Below, one piece after another: positions 7,648 to 15,318 of a DNA stretch of 25,346 bases; position 1 is the stretch's first letter; each line of letters begins with the position of its first letter. A model generated the notes under the pieces. It was given only the letters and a program-made list of their open reading frames with translations. It was not told the DNA's origin and ran no database searches. The position numbers and the translations under genes were made by a program. Where the stretch lies: NCBI GenBank assembly GCA_023299965.1, contig JALZVN010000221.1:1-25346 (forward strand), written 5' to 3'. The DNA is from Saprospiraceae bacterium. Its GTDB lineage: Bacteria; Bacteroidota; Bacteroidia; Chitinophagales; Saprospiraceae.

Positions 7648-8001
7648 GTGAGAAAAATATTTCATCTGGCTAATTGCAACACTTGTCAGCGAATCATAAA
7701 AGAACTAAATGACGCTAAAGGCTTTGATTTGCAAAATATTAAAGAAGAGAAGATTAGCCCTTCGCAAATAGATAAAATGCATGATCTGGCAGGGTCATAT
7801 GAAGCCTTATTTAGTCGTAGAGCTATGAAATACCGTTCGATGGGGCTCAATGAAATGGATCTAAATGAACAGGACTATCGAAAGTATATTTTAGACGAGT
7901 ACACCTTCTTAAAAAGACCTGTCATATTCATAGAAGACGAAATTTTTATAGGAAATAGCAAGAAGGTTATTGCCGCAGCAAAAGAAAAATTAGGACTATG
8001 A
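7648..8001 (+). CDS. ArsC/Spx-family thioredoxin-fold protein
   Basis: The product is about 117 residues from the GTG start chosen here. It starts MRKIFHLANCNTCQRI, with a CxxC at residues 10 and 13, and ends with FLKRPVIFIEDEIFIG, which contains the conserved Arg-Pro of the ArsC/Spx/YffB family. An ATG at 7597 in the same frame would add 17 residues of low-complexity sequence and leave only 2 bases to the divergent gene. The GTG at 7648 matches the usual family start and leaves room for promoters. The CxxC, instead of the CxxS or lone Cys of arsenate reductases, suggests a redox or regulatory role, not arsenate detoxification. The stop overlaps the hemF start (ATGA), implying co-transcription and translational coupling. 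Confidence 0.75.
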   Translation: MRKIFHLANCNTCQRIIKELNDAKGFDLQNIKEEKISPSQIDKMHDLAGSYEALFSRRAMKYRSMGLNEMDLNEQDYRKYILDEYTFLKRPVIFIEDEIFIGNSKKVIAAAKEKLGL

Positions 8002-8900
8002 TTTCGAAAGAACATATTACTACGTGGTTTAAGCAGCTGCAAGATGATATTTGTGGTCAAATAGAAGCTCAAACACCAGGCTATACATTCAAGGAAGATA
8101 AATGGAAGCGCCCAGAAGGTGGCGGTGGAAGGACACGAGTTATCCAAAGTGAAACATTTGCCAAAGGCGGTGTAAATTTCTCAGAGGTGGCAGGACCTTT
8201 ACCTCCTCAAGCGGAAAAAAGCCTAGGTATAAGCGGAAAGGACTTTTTTGCTACTGGCGTATCCATTGTACTCCACCCGCAAAATCCTTGGGTACCTATA
8301 ATACACATGAATGTGCGTTACTTTGAAATGGACAATAATATTTGGTGGTTTGGAGGGGGAATAGATCTGACGCCACACATCATACAACCTGAGCAAGCAA
8401 AGACTTTTCATCTAGCTTTAAAGAAGACCTGCGATCAGCATAGTGATGCTTATTATCCAAAATTTAAAGATTGGGCGGATGACTACTTTTATCTTCCGCA
8501 TCGTAAAGAAACAAGGGGCGTAGGTGGTATATTCTTTGATCGCCTAAGCAATGAAGATGGTTTTGATAAAGCATCTAGATGGGCGTTTGTACAAGCAGTA
8601 GGAAGTACCTTCTGCCCTACCTATCTTCCTATGGTAGAGGCCAATCGTAATACTAAGTTTAGTGATCTGGATAGTCAATGGCAAATGCTCCGCCGAGGTC
8701 GATATACAGAGTTCAATCTTGTCTGGGACAGAGGCACAAAGTTTGGCTTACATACCAACGGACGAACAGAATCTATTTTAATGAGCTTACCCCCTATTGC
8801 TCAGTGGATTTATAATGAAGATATTTCTCAACAATCTCCTTACAAGGAAACACAACAAAATTTAAAGAAAGGTATCAACTGGGCAAACTTGATAACATAA
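7998..8900 (+). CDS. hemF: Oxygen-dependent coproporphyrinogen III oxidase HemF
   Basis: This 300-residue protein is full length for HemF. It has the family signatures GGGGRTRV (41-48), GVNFSEV, HPQNPWVPIIHMNVRYF with the metal and substrate histidines, WWFGGGIDLTPH (about 115-126), KEWCDxY-like FKDWADDYFYLPHR, and RGRYTEFNLVWDRGTKFGL. It decarboxylates and oxidises two propionates of coproporphyrinogen III to vinyl groups, using O2, in heme synthesis. Its use of oxygen implies aerobic growth. It overlaps the ArsC-like gene by 4 bases and converges on a small minus-strand gene 6 bases downstream. Confidence 0.96.
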   Translation: MISKEHITTWFKQLQDDICGQIEAQTPGYTFKEDKWKRPEGGGGRTRVIQSETFAKGGVNFSEVAGPLPPQAEKSLGISGKDFFATGVSIVLHPQNPWVPIIHMNVRYFEMDNNIWWFGGGIDLTPHIIQPEQAKTFHLALKKTCDQHSDAYYPKFKDWADDYFYLPHRKETRGVGGIFFDRLSNEDGFDKASRWAFVQAVGSTFCPTYLPMVEANRNTKFSDLDSQWQMLRRGRYTEFNLVWDRGTKFGLHTNGRTESILMSLPPIAQWIYNEDISQQSPYKETQQNLKKGINWANLIT

Positions 8901-8906
8901 TCAATG

Positions 8907-9197
8907 TTAAGGATTTACAAGTCTGATTTTATGTGGAGAGGTTTTAGGAATACGCCCCAAAATACCTCGTGCTTCTAGGTCCAACTTTACAGAAACGATG
9001 TACCAAGCAACCTTGCCATCAAAAGTAGTAGTTAGTTCTTTTACCGCTTGATCCGAAAGGTCTTGATAGGATATTTCCCCTACTTTTCTAACTTCTTGAA
9101 TGATATACTTTTTAATAAGATCATATCTTCTCTTAAGAATATTGACTCCCTTCTTTCCAGCTGGGTGCAAGGTTAAAAACTTTTCTTCCTCTGCCAT
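8907..9197 (-). CDS. Small winged-helix-like conserved protein, 96 aa (DUF6958-like)
   Basis: The protein is basic and soluble. It opens with LHPAGKKGVNILKRRYDLIK, followed by a helical stretch and GEISYQDLSDQAV, then a tryptophan-containing segment (KVAWYIVSVKLDLEARG) and a closing strand RIPKTSPHKIRL. The order helix-helix-helix-wing suggests a small winged-helix domain, possibly DNA binding. It resembles what I recall of the uncharacterised DUF6958 proteins found in diverse bacteria, an assignment from memory. It lies 16 bases downstream of the ABC-F gene on the same strand and may be co-transcribed with it. Function unknown. Confidence 0.7.
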   Translation of the reverse strand: MAEEEKFLTLHPAGKKGVNILKRRYDLIKKYIIQEVRKVGEISYQDLSDQAVKELTTTFDGKVAWYIVSVKLDLEARGILGRIPKTSPHKIRLVNP

Positions 9198-9213
9198 GAT
9201 ATCCCAATTATAG

Positions 9214-11130
9214 TTATTGCATTTGATCTAGCTTCAACGCTGCGGCTTCCCAAGAAGCCATAACTTTAGATAAAGAAGCCTTCTTTGAGTCGTATTCGGC
9301 TAATTTTTTGTCCGCATTATCTCTTTCATAGAAGTCAGGCTCTGCCATTAAAGATTCAAGTGAAGCAATATCTCCTTCTAATCTTTCAATTTTCTTCTCT
9401 GCATTTTTAAGGTCTTTTTGGATTTGCTTACGTTCCTTATAATCGACTTCAGTGTTTTGGTTTCCTTCAGCCTTTTGTGCCTTATCTAAGGTAGATTTTT
9501 TACTAAGCATACGCATATCTTCAACAGCTCGCTTTTGCAAAAATTCATTGATATCACCCATATGGTGGTGAATATTTCTATCCTTAAACTCAAATGTAGT
9601 GCTGGTTAAAGTCTCCAAAAAGTCTCTATCGTGAGAAACAACAATCAACGTTCCCTCATATTTCATCAATGCACTCTTCAAAACATCTTTAGAAAGGATG
9701 TCCAAGTGATTGGTAGGTTCATCCAACACCAATAAATTGAAAGGATGTAAAAGCATGGCGGCTAAGGCTAACCTAGCTTTCTCTCCCCCTGATAATACAG
9801 ATACCTTTTTGTCTACATCTTCCGCCTTAAACATAAAACTACCTAAGATAGATCTAAGCCTTGTTCTCTGCTCTGGTGGTGAGTTATTTTCCATAACTTG
9901 CAAGAGCGTCAAGTCTCTAGGAAGTTCATCAGATTGATTTTGAGCATAATATCCAACCTCCACGTTATAGCCTAAACCATATTCTCCAGAGTCGGCTTCT
10001 ATTGATTTGACGATAATCTTTGCCAAGGTTGTTTTCCCTTGGCCGTTTTGCCCTACAAAAGCGACCCTCTCACCTCTTTCAATTTGTATATCTACCCCTC
10101 TAAGGACTTGATTTTCTCCGTAGGATTTATGTATAGTATCCCCTTTGAAAACAACTTCACCACATCTAGACGGAGGTGGAAATCTCAGGTTCATAACGCT
10201 AGTATCCTCTTGATCTACTTCCACACGCTCCATTTTATTGAGCTGCTTTTGCATAGACTGCGCCATCTTAGTTTTATTGGCTTTAGCCATAAACTTGCTG
10301 ATAATGCGCTCTTTTTGTGCTATATTTTTTTGCTGGTTTTTGAAGGAAGCTATTTGTTGCTCTTTTCTAATCGCTCTTTCTTCAAGATACTTAGAGTAAG
10401 GCATTTTATAATCGAATACTTTACCTAATTCTACCTCAATAGTTCTATTGGTAGTGTTATCTAAAAATCTCTTATCGTGAGAAATGAGGATGATAGAACC
10501 AGGGTATGTCTTTAGAAAATTTTCGAACCAAAGTATAGATTCAATATCAAGGTGATTGGTAGGTTCATCTAAAAGCAAGTAATCCGGCTTTTGGAGCAAT
10601 AGTTTAGCAAGCTCTACACGCATACGCCACCCACCAGATAAGGCCCTCAGCGGCTTGATGAATTCTGACTCTTTGAATCCTAGACCTTTTAGTACTTTCT
10701 CTGTCTCCCCTTTAAAATTTTCTCCACCTAACAGATTAAAGCGCTCAGATAAATCCGTAAACTTTGTGATTAGCTTTGCATAAGAATCGCTTTCATAATC
10801 CGTACGACTCATCATCTCTTGATTGAGCCTTTCTATGGTATCTTGTATCTCTTGCATTTCAGAAAATGCTGTCAAGCATTCTTCCATTACGGTCACATCA
10901 TCACTTACAGGAATATCTTGAGTCAAAAATCCCAATGTCCGTCCATTAGGAAAATCTAATCCTCCCCCGTCTGGCGTCTGCTCTTTGGCAAGCACTCTCA
11001 GAAGCGTTGATTTACCTGCTCCATTCCTTCCTACTAAGCCTACTTTATCATTATCTTTTATAACAAAGTTGATCTCATCAAATAAGATACGGTCTCCAAA
11101 TTTTAAAAATATATTCTGCGCTGAAATCAT
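9214..11130 (-). CDS. ABC-F family ATPase (energy-dependent translational throttle/ribosome-associated)
   Basis: From the start chosen here the protein has 638 residues with two ABC domains and no membrane segments. The first Walker A is GRNGAGKST (34-42) with signature LSGGWRMR. The second has GQNGQGKTT and LSGGEKAR. Each domain has an LLLDEPTNHLD or LVLDEPTNHLD Walker B. A charged linker with KERIISKFMAKANK lies between them, and the C-terminus is a coiled coil rich in Lys/Glu. This is the ABC-F (Uup/YdiF-like) layout; such proteins bind the ribosomal E site. The frame stays open to 11160, but MISAQNIFLKFG at 11130 is the family-like start. A perfect TATCTTTG box lies within the extra 30 bases. 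Confidence 0.92.
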   Translation of the reverse strand: MISAQNIFLKFGDRILFDEINFVIKDNDKVGLVGRNGAGKSTLLRVLAKEQTPDGGGLDFPNGRTLGFLTQDIPVSDDVTVMEECLTAFSEMQEIQDTIERLNQEMMSRTDYESDSYAKLITKFTDLSERFNLLGGENFKGETEKVLKGLGFKESEFIKPLRALSGGWRMRVELAKLLLQKPDYLLLDEPTNHLDIESILWFENFLKTYPGSIILISHDKRFLDNTTNRTIEVELGKVFDYKMPYSKYLEERAIRKEQQIASFKNQQKNIAQKERIISKFMAKANKTKMAQSMQKQLNKMERVEVDQEDTSVMNLRFPPPSRCGEVVFKGDTIHKSYGENQVLRGVDIQIERGERVAFVGQNGQGKTTLAKIIVKSIEADSGEYGLGYNVEVGYYAQNQSDELPRDLTLLQVMENNSPPEQRTRLRSILGSFMFKAEDVDKKVSVLSGGEKARLALAAMLLHPFNLLVLDEPTNHLDILSKDVLKSALMKYEGTLIVVSHDRDFLETLTSTTFEFKDRNIHHHMGDINEFLQKRAVEDMRMLSKKSTLDKAQKAEGNQNTEVDYKERKQIQKDLKNAEKKIERLEGDIASLESLMAEPDFYERDNADKKLAEYDSKKASLSKVMASWEAAALKLDQMQ

Positions 11131-11149
11131 TAATTCTATAATTGAACCG

Positions 11150-11157
11150 CAAAGATA
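11150..11157 (-). promoter_or_regulatory. Bacteroidota -7 box for the ABC-F gene
   Basis: The minus strand reads TATCTTTGCGGTTC, a perfect TAnnTTTG. Transcription would start about 13 bases before the ATG at 11130. This supports that start over the upstream in-frame ATG at 11160. No clear -33 element is visible. Confidence 0.5.
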
Positions 11158-11238
11158 CACTACCTAAGGGTTTAATGCATAAATGAGTCAAGTATATTCC
11201 GACTATGGCGGAGATGCTGCAAATATTCAAGTTTTATA

Positions 11239-11246
11239 TATTTTTG
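11239..11246 (+). promoter_or_regulatory. Bacteroidota -7 box for the VOC gene
   Basis: TATTTTTG is a perfect TAnnTTTG match. It lies about 40 bases before the ATG at 11289 in an otherwise gene-free region of 158 bases between the divergent ABC-F and VOC genes. The -33 element is not obvious. Confidence 0.45.
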
Positions 11247-11288
11247 GTACTATTTTGAAGAACAGTATAGTTCACTAAACATAAAATT

Positions 11289-11660
11289 ATGAAATTAGGC
11301 GTTTTCTCTATGAGCTTGAGTGTAAAAGACTTAGTAGCCTCCAAAGAATTCTATGAGAAATTGGGGTTCGTGGTTTTTGCAAATCAAATGGACAACAATT
11401 ATCTAATACTTAAAAATGGAAGCACCATAATTGGCTTGTTCCAAAATATGTTTGCAGAGAATATTATGACTTTTAACCCCGGTTGGGATGCCAATGCTCA
11501 GACATTAGAGGACTTTGATGATATAAGGAACATCCAAAAACACCTACTCAAAGAAGGCATCTCTATAGATAAACCTATAGACGAAAATACGTCTGGTAAA
11601 GCGAGCTTTATGGTAAAAGATCCAGATGGCAATATTGTACTCATAGACCAACACGTATAA
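11289..11660 (+). CDS. VOC-family (glyoxalase/bleomycin-resistance/dioxygenase fold) protein
   Basis: The 123-residue length is that of a single VOC domain. It starts with FSMSLSVKDLVASKEFYEKLGF, the classic first beta-alpha-beta module. It ends with KDPDGNIVLIDQHV, the closing strand with the usual DPDGN motif. The metal-binding His/Glu positions are not all present: the first module has Ser in place of the usual His. A metal-independent or ligand-binding role is therefore possible, but that is inference. Substrate unknown. It is transcribed alone, divergent from the ABC-F gene, and faces the fructosamine-kinase-like gene across a 196-base gap. Confidence 0.8.
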   Translation: MKLGVFSMSLSVKDLVASKEFYEKLGFVVFANQMDNNYLILKNGSTIIGLFQNMFAENIMTFNPGWDANAQTLEDFDDIRNIQKHLLKEGISIDKPIDENTSGKASFMVKDPDGNIVLIDQHV

Positions 11661-11719
11661 TCACCCAAATACGAGCATACTTTTTCATTTGACCAGACTA
11701 TATAGTTGGAAATAAAAGC

Positions 11720-11783
11720 GTCATGCTTAGCCCTTTAAAGGAGAACATCTAGCAATCTTTAGAAACTTAGTTTCCTGAAGACC
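11720..11783. repeat. Probable degenerate interspersed repeat
   Basis: The stretch begins CGTCATGCTTAGCC and continues through AACATCTAGCAATC to AGTTTCCTGAAGAC. This recalls the CGTCATGCTGAGC...GCATCTAG...TTCCTGAA repeat that I have seen in many Bacteroidota intergenic regions, here decayed. It contains two small inverted repeats, CCTTTAAAGG (11732-11741) and GAAAC-TTA-GTTTC (11762-11774). The rest of the 11661-11856 gap between convergent genes shows nothing else. Confidence 0.35.
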
Positions 11784-11856
11784 TAGCTTTGAATGTCTTT
11801 ATATATTCTTGGAATTGAGTGGCCAGAAAGTGACAATAAGCTCTGGACGCAAAATC

Positions 11857-12705
11857 TTACTTAAAGTAGTTTTTAACTATTTTTAGTACATCATTTTTAT
11901 ACCCTATTCCAAACATATTTAGATGTGCTAATAAATAGTAAAGGTGATATATATCCAATCTGTTTTTCCAACCCGTAGTCAAAGGAAAGGCTTCATTATA
12001 GACATCATAAAAGCGTTGGTCAAATTTACCAAACAAAGTAGACATCGCTATGTCCATTTCTCTATGTGCTCTAGAAACGCAAGGGTCAATAAAATAGGCC
12101 GTGCTGTTAGAGTCTCCTACGATGTTACCCGACCACAAATCGCCGTGTATTAAACTAGCGATTTCCGTAGGGCATACTTCTTGAATCCGCTTACTCATAA
12201 GTTCAGTACTGGGTACTTCCGTAGCATGCAAATAACCATTGTCCACCGCCATCTTAAATTGAGGGAGCAAACGTTGCTTGACGTAGAAGTTTTCCCAAGA
12301 TTCTTCTAGATCATTTTTTTGTATTAGGGTACCTATATAATTGTGTGCTTCAAAACCAAATTGATTAGATGTGACTTTATGTAAAGAAGCCAATTCCTTA
12401 CCAAGCTTCTCCCAAAAGAATCTAGTTTTGCTACTAGATTTAACCCATGTCATGATAAAAACATTTGGGGCACTATTTACAATTTTGGGAGTCGTGCAGT
12501 ACCGTCCTATGGCCTTAAGCCCTACAAGCTCCTTTTGCAGTAAATCTTCTCCGATTGACGAAGTGTTTGTCTTACAAAAGTAGTTGTTTTGAATAGTCTC
12601 TAGCTGAAAAGATTGGTTAATGTCTCCACCAGGAACAGGGGTAATGTCCGTAATGGATTCATTTAGTAAATCTTCGCAGATTATTTTAAGTTCTCTTTGG
12701 TCCAC
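11857..12705 (-). CDS. Fructosamine/ketosamine kinase family protein
   Basis: The 282-residue protein has the fructosamine-3-kinase layout: PGGDINQSF (25-33, nucleotide loop), FCKTN with the ATP lysine, LIHGDLWSGNIV (the catalytic HGD motif), then FIDPCVSRAHREMDIAM (the metal-binding Asp and the family-specific REMD). Family members phosphorylate sugar-derived amines on glycated proteins or small molecules so that the adduct falls off. The start codon is GTG, and its G is also the last base of the upstream LytTR gene's TAG stop. It is therefore the third gene of a histidine kinase-regulator unit, which is an unusual partner. Whether it responds to that system is unknown. Confidence 0.88.
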   Translation of the reverse strand: MDQRELKIICEDLLNESITDITPVPGGDINQSFQLETIQNNYFCKTNTSSIGEDLLQKELVGLKAIGRYCTTPKIVNSAPNVFIMTWVKSSSKTRFFWEKLGKELASLHKVTSNQFGFEAHNYIGTLIQKNDLEESWENFYVKQRLLPQFKMAVDNGYLHATEVPSTELMSKRIQEVCPTEIASLIHGDLWSGNIVGDSNSTAYFIDPCVSRAHREMDIAMSTLFGKFDQRFYDVYNEAFPLTTGWKNRLDIYHLYYLLAHLNMFGIGYKNDVLKIVKNYFK

Positions 12706-13421
12706 TAAATACGTTTACTATTTATTATGCTTAAAATTTGGTCTTTATAATTTTTACCTACTGGTATCGTTTTGGGAACACCCTTCTCTTTCACTTCAAT
12801 GCTATTTCCAACTAAAGCTTCGATCTTATCAATTGCGACAATGTAAGATCTATGTATTCTCTTAAATAAATTGCTAGGTAACTTGGTTTCCAAACTCTTC
12901 ATAGTTTGCAAGGTGATTACCTTACTACTAGCCATCCTTATAATGACATAATCTTTTAGTCCTTCGATATACACGATATCTGAGTACTTTATTTTTACCA
13001 GCTTTTTATCTGATTTCACAAAGATAAAATCTTCTCCATCATTACCAAGTGCATTGTTATTCTCTCTGCCTAAAATCTCTTCCGCTTTACCAATTGCTTT
13101 CATAAATCGTTCTAATGGAATCGGTTTGACCAAATAATCCACTGCATCGAGTTCGAACCCTTCCACTGCGTGATTAGGTAATGCTGTCGTAAATATGGTA
13201 AGTGGCGGATTATTTAGCGATTTAAGAAATTCAATTCCGGTGATTTGGGGCATTTGAATATCAAGAAACATAAGGTCTACATCATGCTCTTTTAGAGCCG
13301 CTCCTCCCTCAATAGCATTGGAGCAAGTAGCCACCAAGTTAAGTTGTGGCAATTTGGCGATATAACTTTCTAAAATTTCTTGTGCTAACGGTTCATCTTC
13401 AACAATAATTACATTAATCAT
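12705..13421 (-). CDS. LytTR-family response regulator
   Basis: The 238-residue protein has a receiver domain at residues 1-120 with acidic pocket VEDE (7-10), phosphoacceptor Asp54 in FLDIQMP, a conserved Thr in FTTA and Lys in VKPI. A LytTR DNA-binding domain follows (about 135-236), with FIFVKSDKKLVKI, YIEGLKDYVII and FKRIHRSYIVAI. It is expected to be phosphorylated by the histidine kinase encoded 15 bases upstream and to bind promoter direct repeats. It ends sharing one base with the GTG of the fructosamine-kinase-like gene. Target genes cannot be read from the sequence. Confidence 0.93.
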   Translation of the reverse strand: MINVIIVEDEPLAQEILESYIAKLPQLNLVATCSNAIEGGAALKEHDVDLMFLDIQMPQITGIEFLKSLNNPPLTIFTTALPNHAVEGFELDAVDYLVKPIPLERFMKAIGKAEEILGRENNNALGNDGEDFIFVKSDKKLVKIKYSDIVYIEGLKDYVIIRMASSKVITLQTMKSLETKLPSNLFKRIHRSYIVAIDKIEALVGNSIEVKEKGVPKTIPVGKNYKDQILSIINSKRI

Positions 13422-13436
13422 CTGTGTGGTATTTAT

Positions 13437-14552
13437 TTATAGTGATAAATCTAAAATAACCTCATATTCATTGGGGCTATCTTTGATTGTCAAATTATGC
13501 TTTTTGGGATACAAAATATTCAGCCTTCTATCTAGATTAGCCAAACCTATACCACCAGATTTCAAACTATGATCAGCGGTAGGAAAGGTATCTGTTTTGT
13601 TATTTTTTACTACAAACTGGATTTTGTGTTTCTCCAACATCTGAAGGTGCACATTCACATAACCGTCCTTTATCGTTTTGCTTGCGCCATGCTTAAAGCT
13701 ATTTTCTAAAAACGGAACAAACAAGAGAGGTGCTATGCTCTGCCCTTCAACATCACCTTCTACGTCAAAGTTGATACTAATTTTACCCCCATGCCGCAAT
13801 TGTTCGAGAGCCAAATAATTCCGGATATAATTGACTTCTTTTGACAAGGGTACTAGTTTTTCATTGCATTCGTAGAGCATATACCGAAGCATCTCACTCA
13901 ACTTGACCACTATCTCCGGAGCATCGTCTGATTTTTTGAGCGTAAGTGCATAAATACTATTAAGCGTATTAAATAGAAAATGTGGATTGATTTGAGACTT
14001 TAAGAATCGAAGCTCAGACTGGATATTTTGATTTTCGAGGATGGTTCTTTCCCGCTGATGCTGCATCCAGTCAAAAATGATATTCACTAAGGTAGAACCA
14101 AATGCAACAAATAGATTTGCCAAATAAAAGTAGTGCTGATTCTCTATCAATCCCGATTGAAGCAAATCATTGCCTGAAAGCCTAAAGTGAAATACGAATA
14201 TTTTAATTGGTGTAATAAACAAGGCTACTGCTAAAAGTAATACCAAATAGGTAAAAATCTTTTTTTGCTTGAGAAAATAAGGTATGAGGTATAAGGTATT
14301 GACATAGACAAGAACTGCGTAGAAAGTAAGGTTGATGAATTCATTGATCATCGTTTCTGTTAGGCTCTCTTCGCCAATGCTAAGGTATACAAATAACACT
14401 AAAAGTGCTATCCAAAAAAGACTGTGGTAGACGATTTTTTGAGTCAAAAAAGAGTATATATTACTCTTGTTAAATATTTGTTTATTTTCTTCCAATAATG
14501 TCCTCTTGCTGGCTTTTATTCTGAAATACCCGTGATTTTCAAATATGCGCAT
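13437..14552 (-). CDS. LytS-type sensor histidine kinase
   Basis: From the ATG at 14552 the protein has 371 residues. Four membrane segments (about 40-60, 72-94, 99-122, 140-162) form the sensor. A short linker leads to the His_kinase domain with LKSQINPHFLFNTLNSIYAL, where His191 is the phosphorylated residue. A HATPase domain follows with VPFLENSFKHG (N box) and SGGIGLANLDRRL (G box). It should phosphorylate the adjacent LytTR regulator. The frame continues upstream to 14705, but that extension translates the GC-rich repeat (ELCRLWRVAKAKLR) and I reject it. The signal sensed is unknown. Confidence 0.92.
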   Translation of the reverse strand: MRIFENHGYFRIKASKRTLLEENKQIFNKSNIYSFLTQKIVYHSLFWIALLVLFVYLSIGEESLTETMINEFINLTFYAVLVYVNTLYLIPYFLKQKKIFTYLVLLLAVALFITPIKIFVFHFRLSGNDLLQSGLIENQHYFYLANLFVAFGSTLVNIIFDWMQHQRERTILENQNIQSELRFLKSQINPHFLFNTLNSIYALTLKKSDDAPEIVVKLSEMLRYMLYECNEKLVPLSKEVNYIRNYLALEQLRHGGKISINFDVEGDVEGQSIAPLLFVPFLENSFKHGASKTIKDGYVNVHLQMLEKHKIQFVVKNNKTDTFPTADHSLKSGGIGLANLDRRLNILYPKKHNLTIKDSPNEYEVILDLSL

Positions 14553-14588
14553 AGTATTCGAAAAAAGTAAACTATTTCGATAAAAGGA

Positions 14589-14608
14589 GGATAAATGAGG
14601 ATAAATGA
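14589..14608. repeat. Two tandem copies of GGATAAATGA
   Basis: GGATAAATGA occurs at 14589-14598 and again at 14599-14608, preceded by GGAGG. It lies about 40 bases upstream of the histidine kinase start. LytTR regulators often bind direct repeats, so autoregulation is conceivable, but the 10-base period without a gap and the short length make this speculative. Confidence 0.4.
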
Positions 14609-14640
14609 GAGCAGACCATCTCAATCCTATCAAGCTAATT

Positions 14641-14825
14641 GAAGACCTTAATTTTGCCTTTGCGACTCGCCATAGGCGACAAAGCTCGGCAAACGGAGTG
14701 CGCAAGAGACAAGCGGTGGAAACGGTATCAGTCCTTAAAGATGCATTTACCGCATCTTTAAGGACTGATAATAGTGGACGACGCGTGCCTGTCCCGAGTA
14801 TTCGGGATCAGGATGACCCAAAAAA
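14641..14825 (+). repeat. GC-rich interspersed repeat (family B), copy 1, with perfect 19-bp hairpin
   Basis: This copy shares three exact blocks with the inverted copy at 20690-20840: CGACAAAGCTCG (14677-14688), AGCGGTGGAAA (14712-14722) and AGTGGACGACGCG (14773-14785). Between the last two blocks lies a perfect hairpin: a 19-base arm at 14726-14744 (TATCAGTCCTTAAAGATGC), a 7-base loop, and its exact complement at 14752-14770. A second stem, TCCCGA-GTAT-TCGGGA (14792-14807), follows. The element fills most of the 346-base divergent gap between the histidine kinase and PTPS genes. ORFs on either strand across it are accidental. It is repeat-like, not a terminator, because no gene ends here. 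Confidence 0.7.
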
Positions 14826-14898
14826 AGGAAAACCAACATATCATATAAAACTCCACAAAAAACTCTATTTTGGCGGCAAATTATAAAGGTTAACAAAT

Positions 14899-15306
14899 AT
14901 GGTTTATTTGACACGAAGATCGAGATTCAATGCCGCCCATAAACTATGGGTACAGGCGTGGTCTGATGAGAAAAATATTGAAATCTTTGGGAAGTGTGCG
15001 AATCCTAACTTCCACGGGCATAACTATACCTTGTTTGTAACTGTGAAAGGAACTCCTGATCCCATAACAGGGATGTTGATCAATGCAAAAGACTTGGCTG
15101 CTATCATAAAGGCAGAAGTGATAGATAAATTGGACCACAAAAATCTAAATATGGACGTTGACTTCATTCCTAAAGGCATGCAAACAACTTGTGAAAATCT
15201 GGCCATATTAATCTGGCAGAGAATCGAACCTAAAATACAACAATGTGAGCTGCATTCTGTTAGATTGGAGGAAACTGAGAATATCTACACAGAATATTTT
15301 GGATAA
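14899..15306 (+). CDS. 6-pyruvoyl-tetrahydropterin synthase (PTPS/QueD superfamily)
   Basis: The 135-residue protein has the zinc histidines of the family (His14 in AAHKL, His39 and His41 in HGHNY) and the catalytic cysteine Cys33. The spacing is C-x5-HGH (GKCANPNFHGHNY), as in animal PTPS, whereas QueD enzymes have C-x3-HGH. Further animal-like features are VKGTPDPITGMLINAKDL, LDHKNLNMDV (catalytic Asp-His) and LEETENIY with the pterin-anchoring Glu. It should convert 7,8-dihydroneopterin triphosphate to 6-pyruvoyl-tetrahydropterin. folE follows 12 bases downstream and makes its substrate, which favours a biopterin-type role. Participation in queuosine synthesis is not excluded. Confidence 0.88.
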   Translation: MVYLTRRSRFNAAHKLWVQAWSDEKNIEIFGKCANPNFHGHNYTLFVTVKGTPDPITGMLINAKDLAAIIKAEVIDKLDHKNLNMDVDFIPKGMQTTCENLAILIWQRIEPKIQQCELHSVRLEETENIYTEYFG

Positions 15307-15318
15307 TAAATAATATAA

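Noticed and set aside
10039..10428. 129-aa ORF antisense to the ABC-F gene
   Set aside because: It lies wholly within a clear ABC-F coding region and is a shadow frame.
14605..14886. Plus-strand ORF of 93 aa before the PTPS gene
   Set aside because: It runs through family B repeat copy 1, including the perfect hairpin, and lacks protein-like composition.
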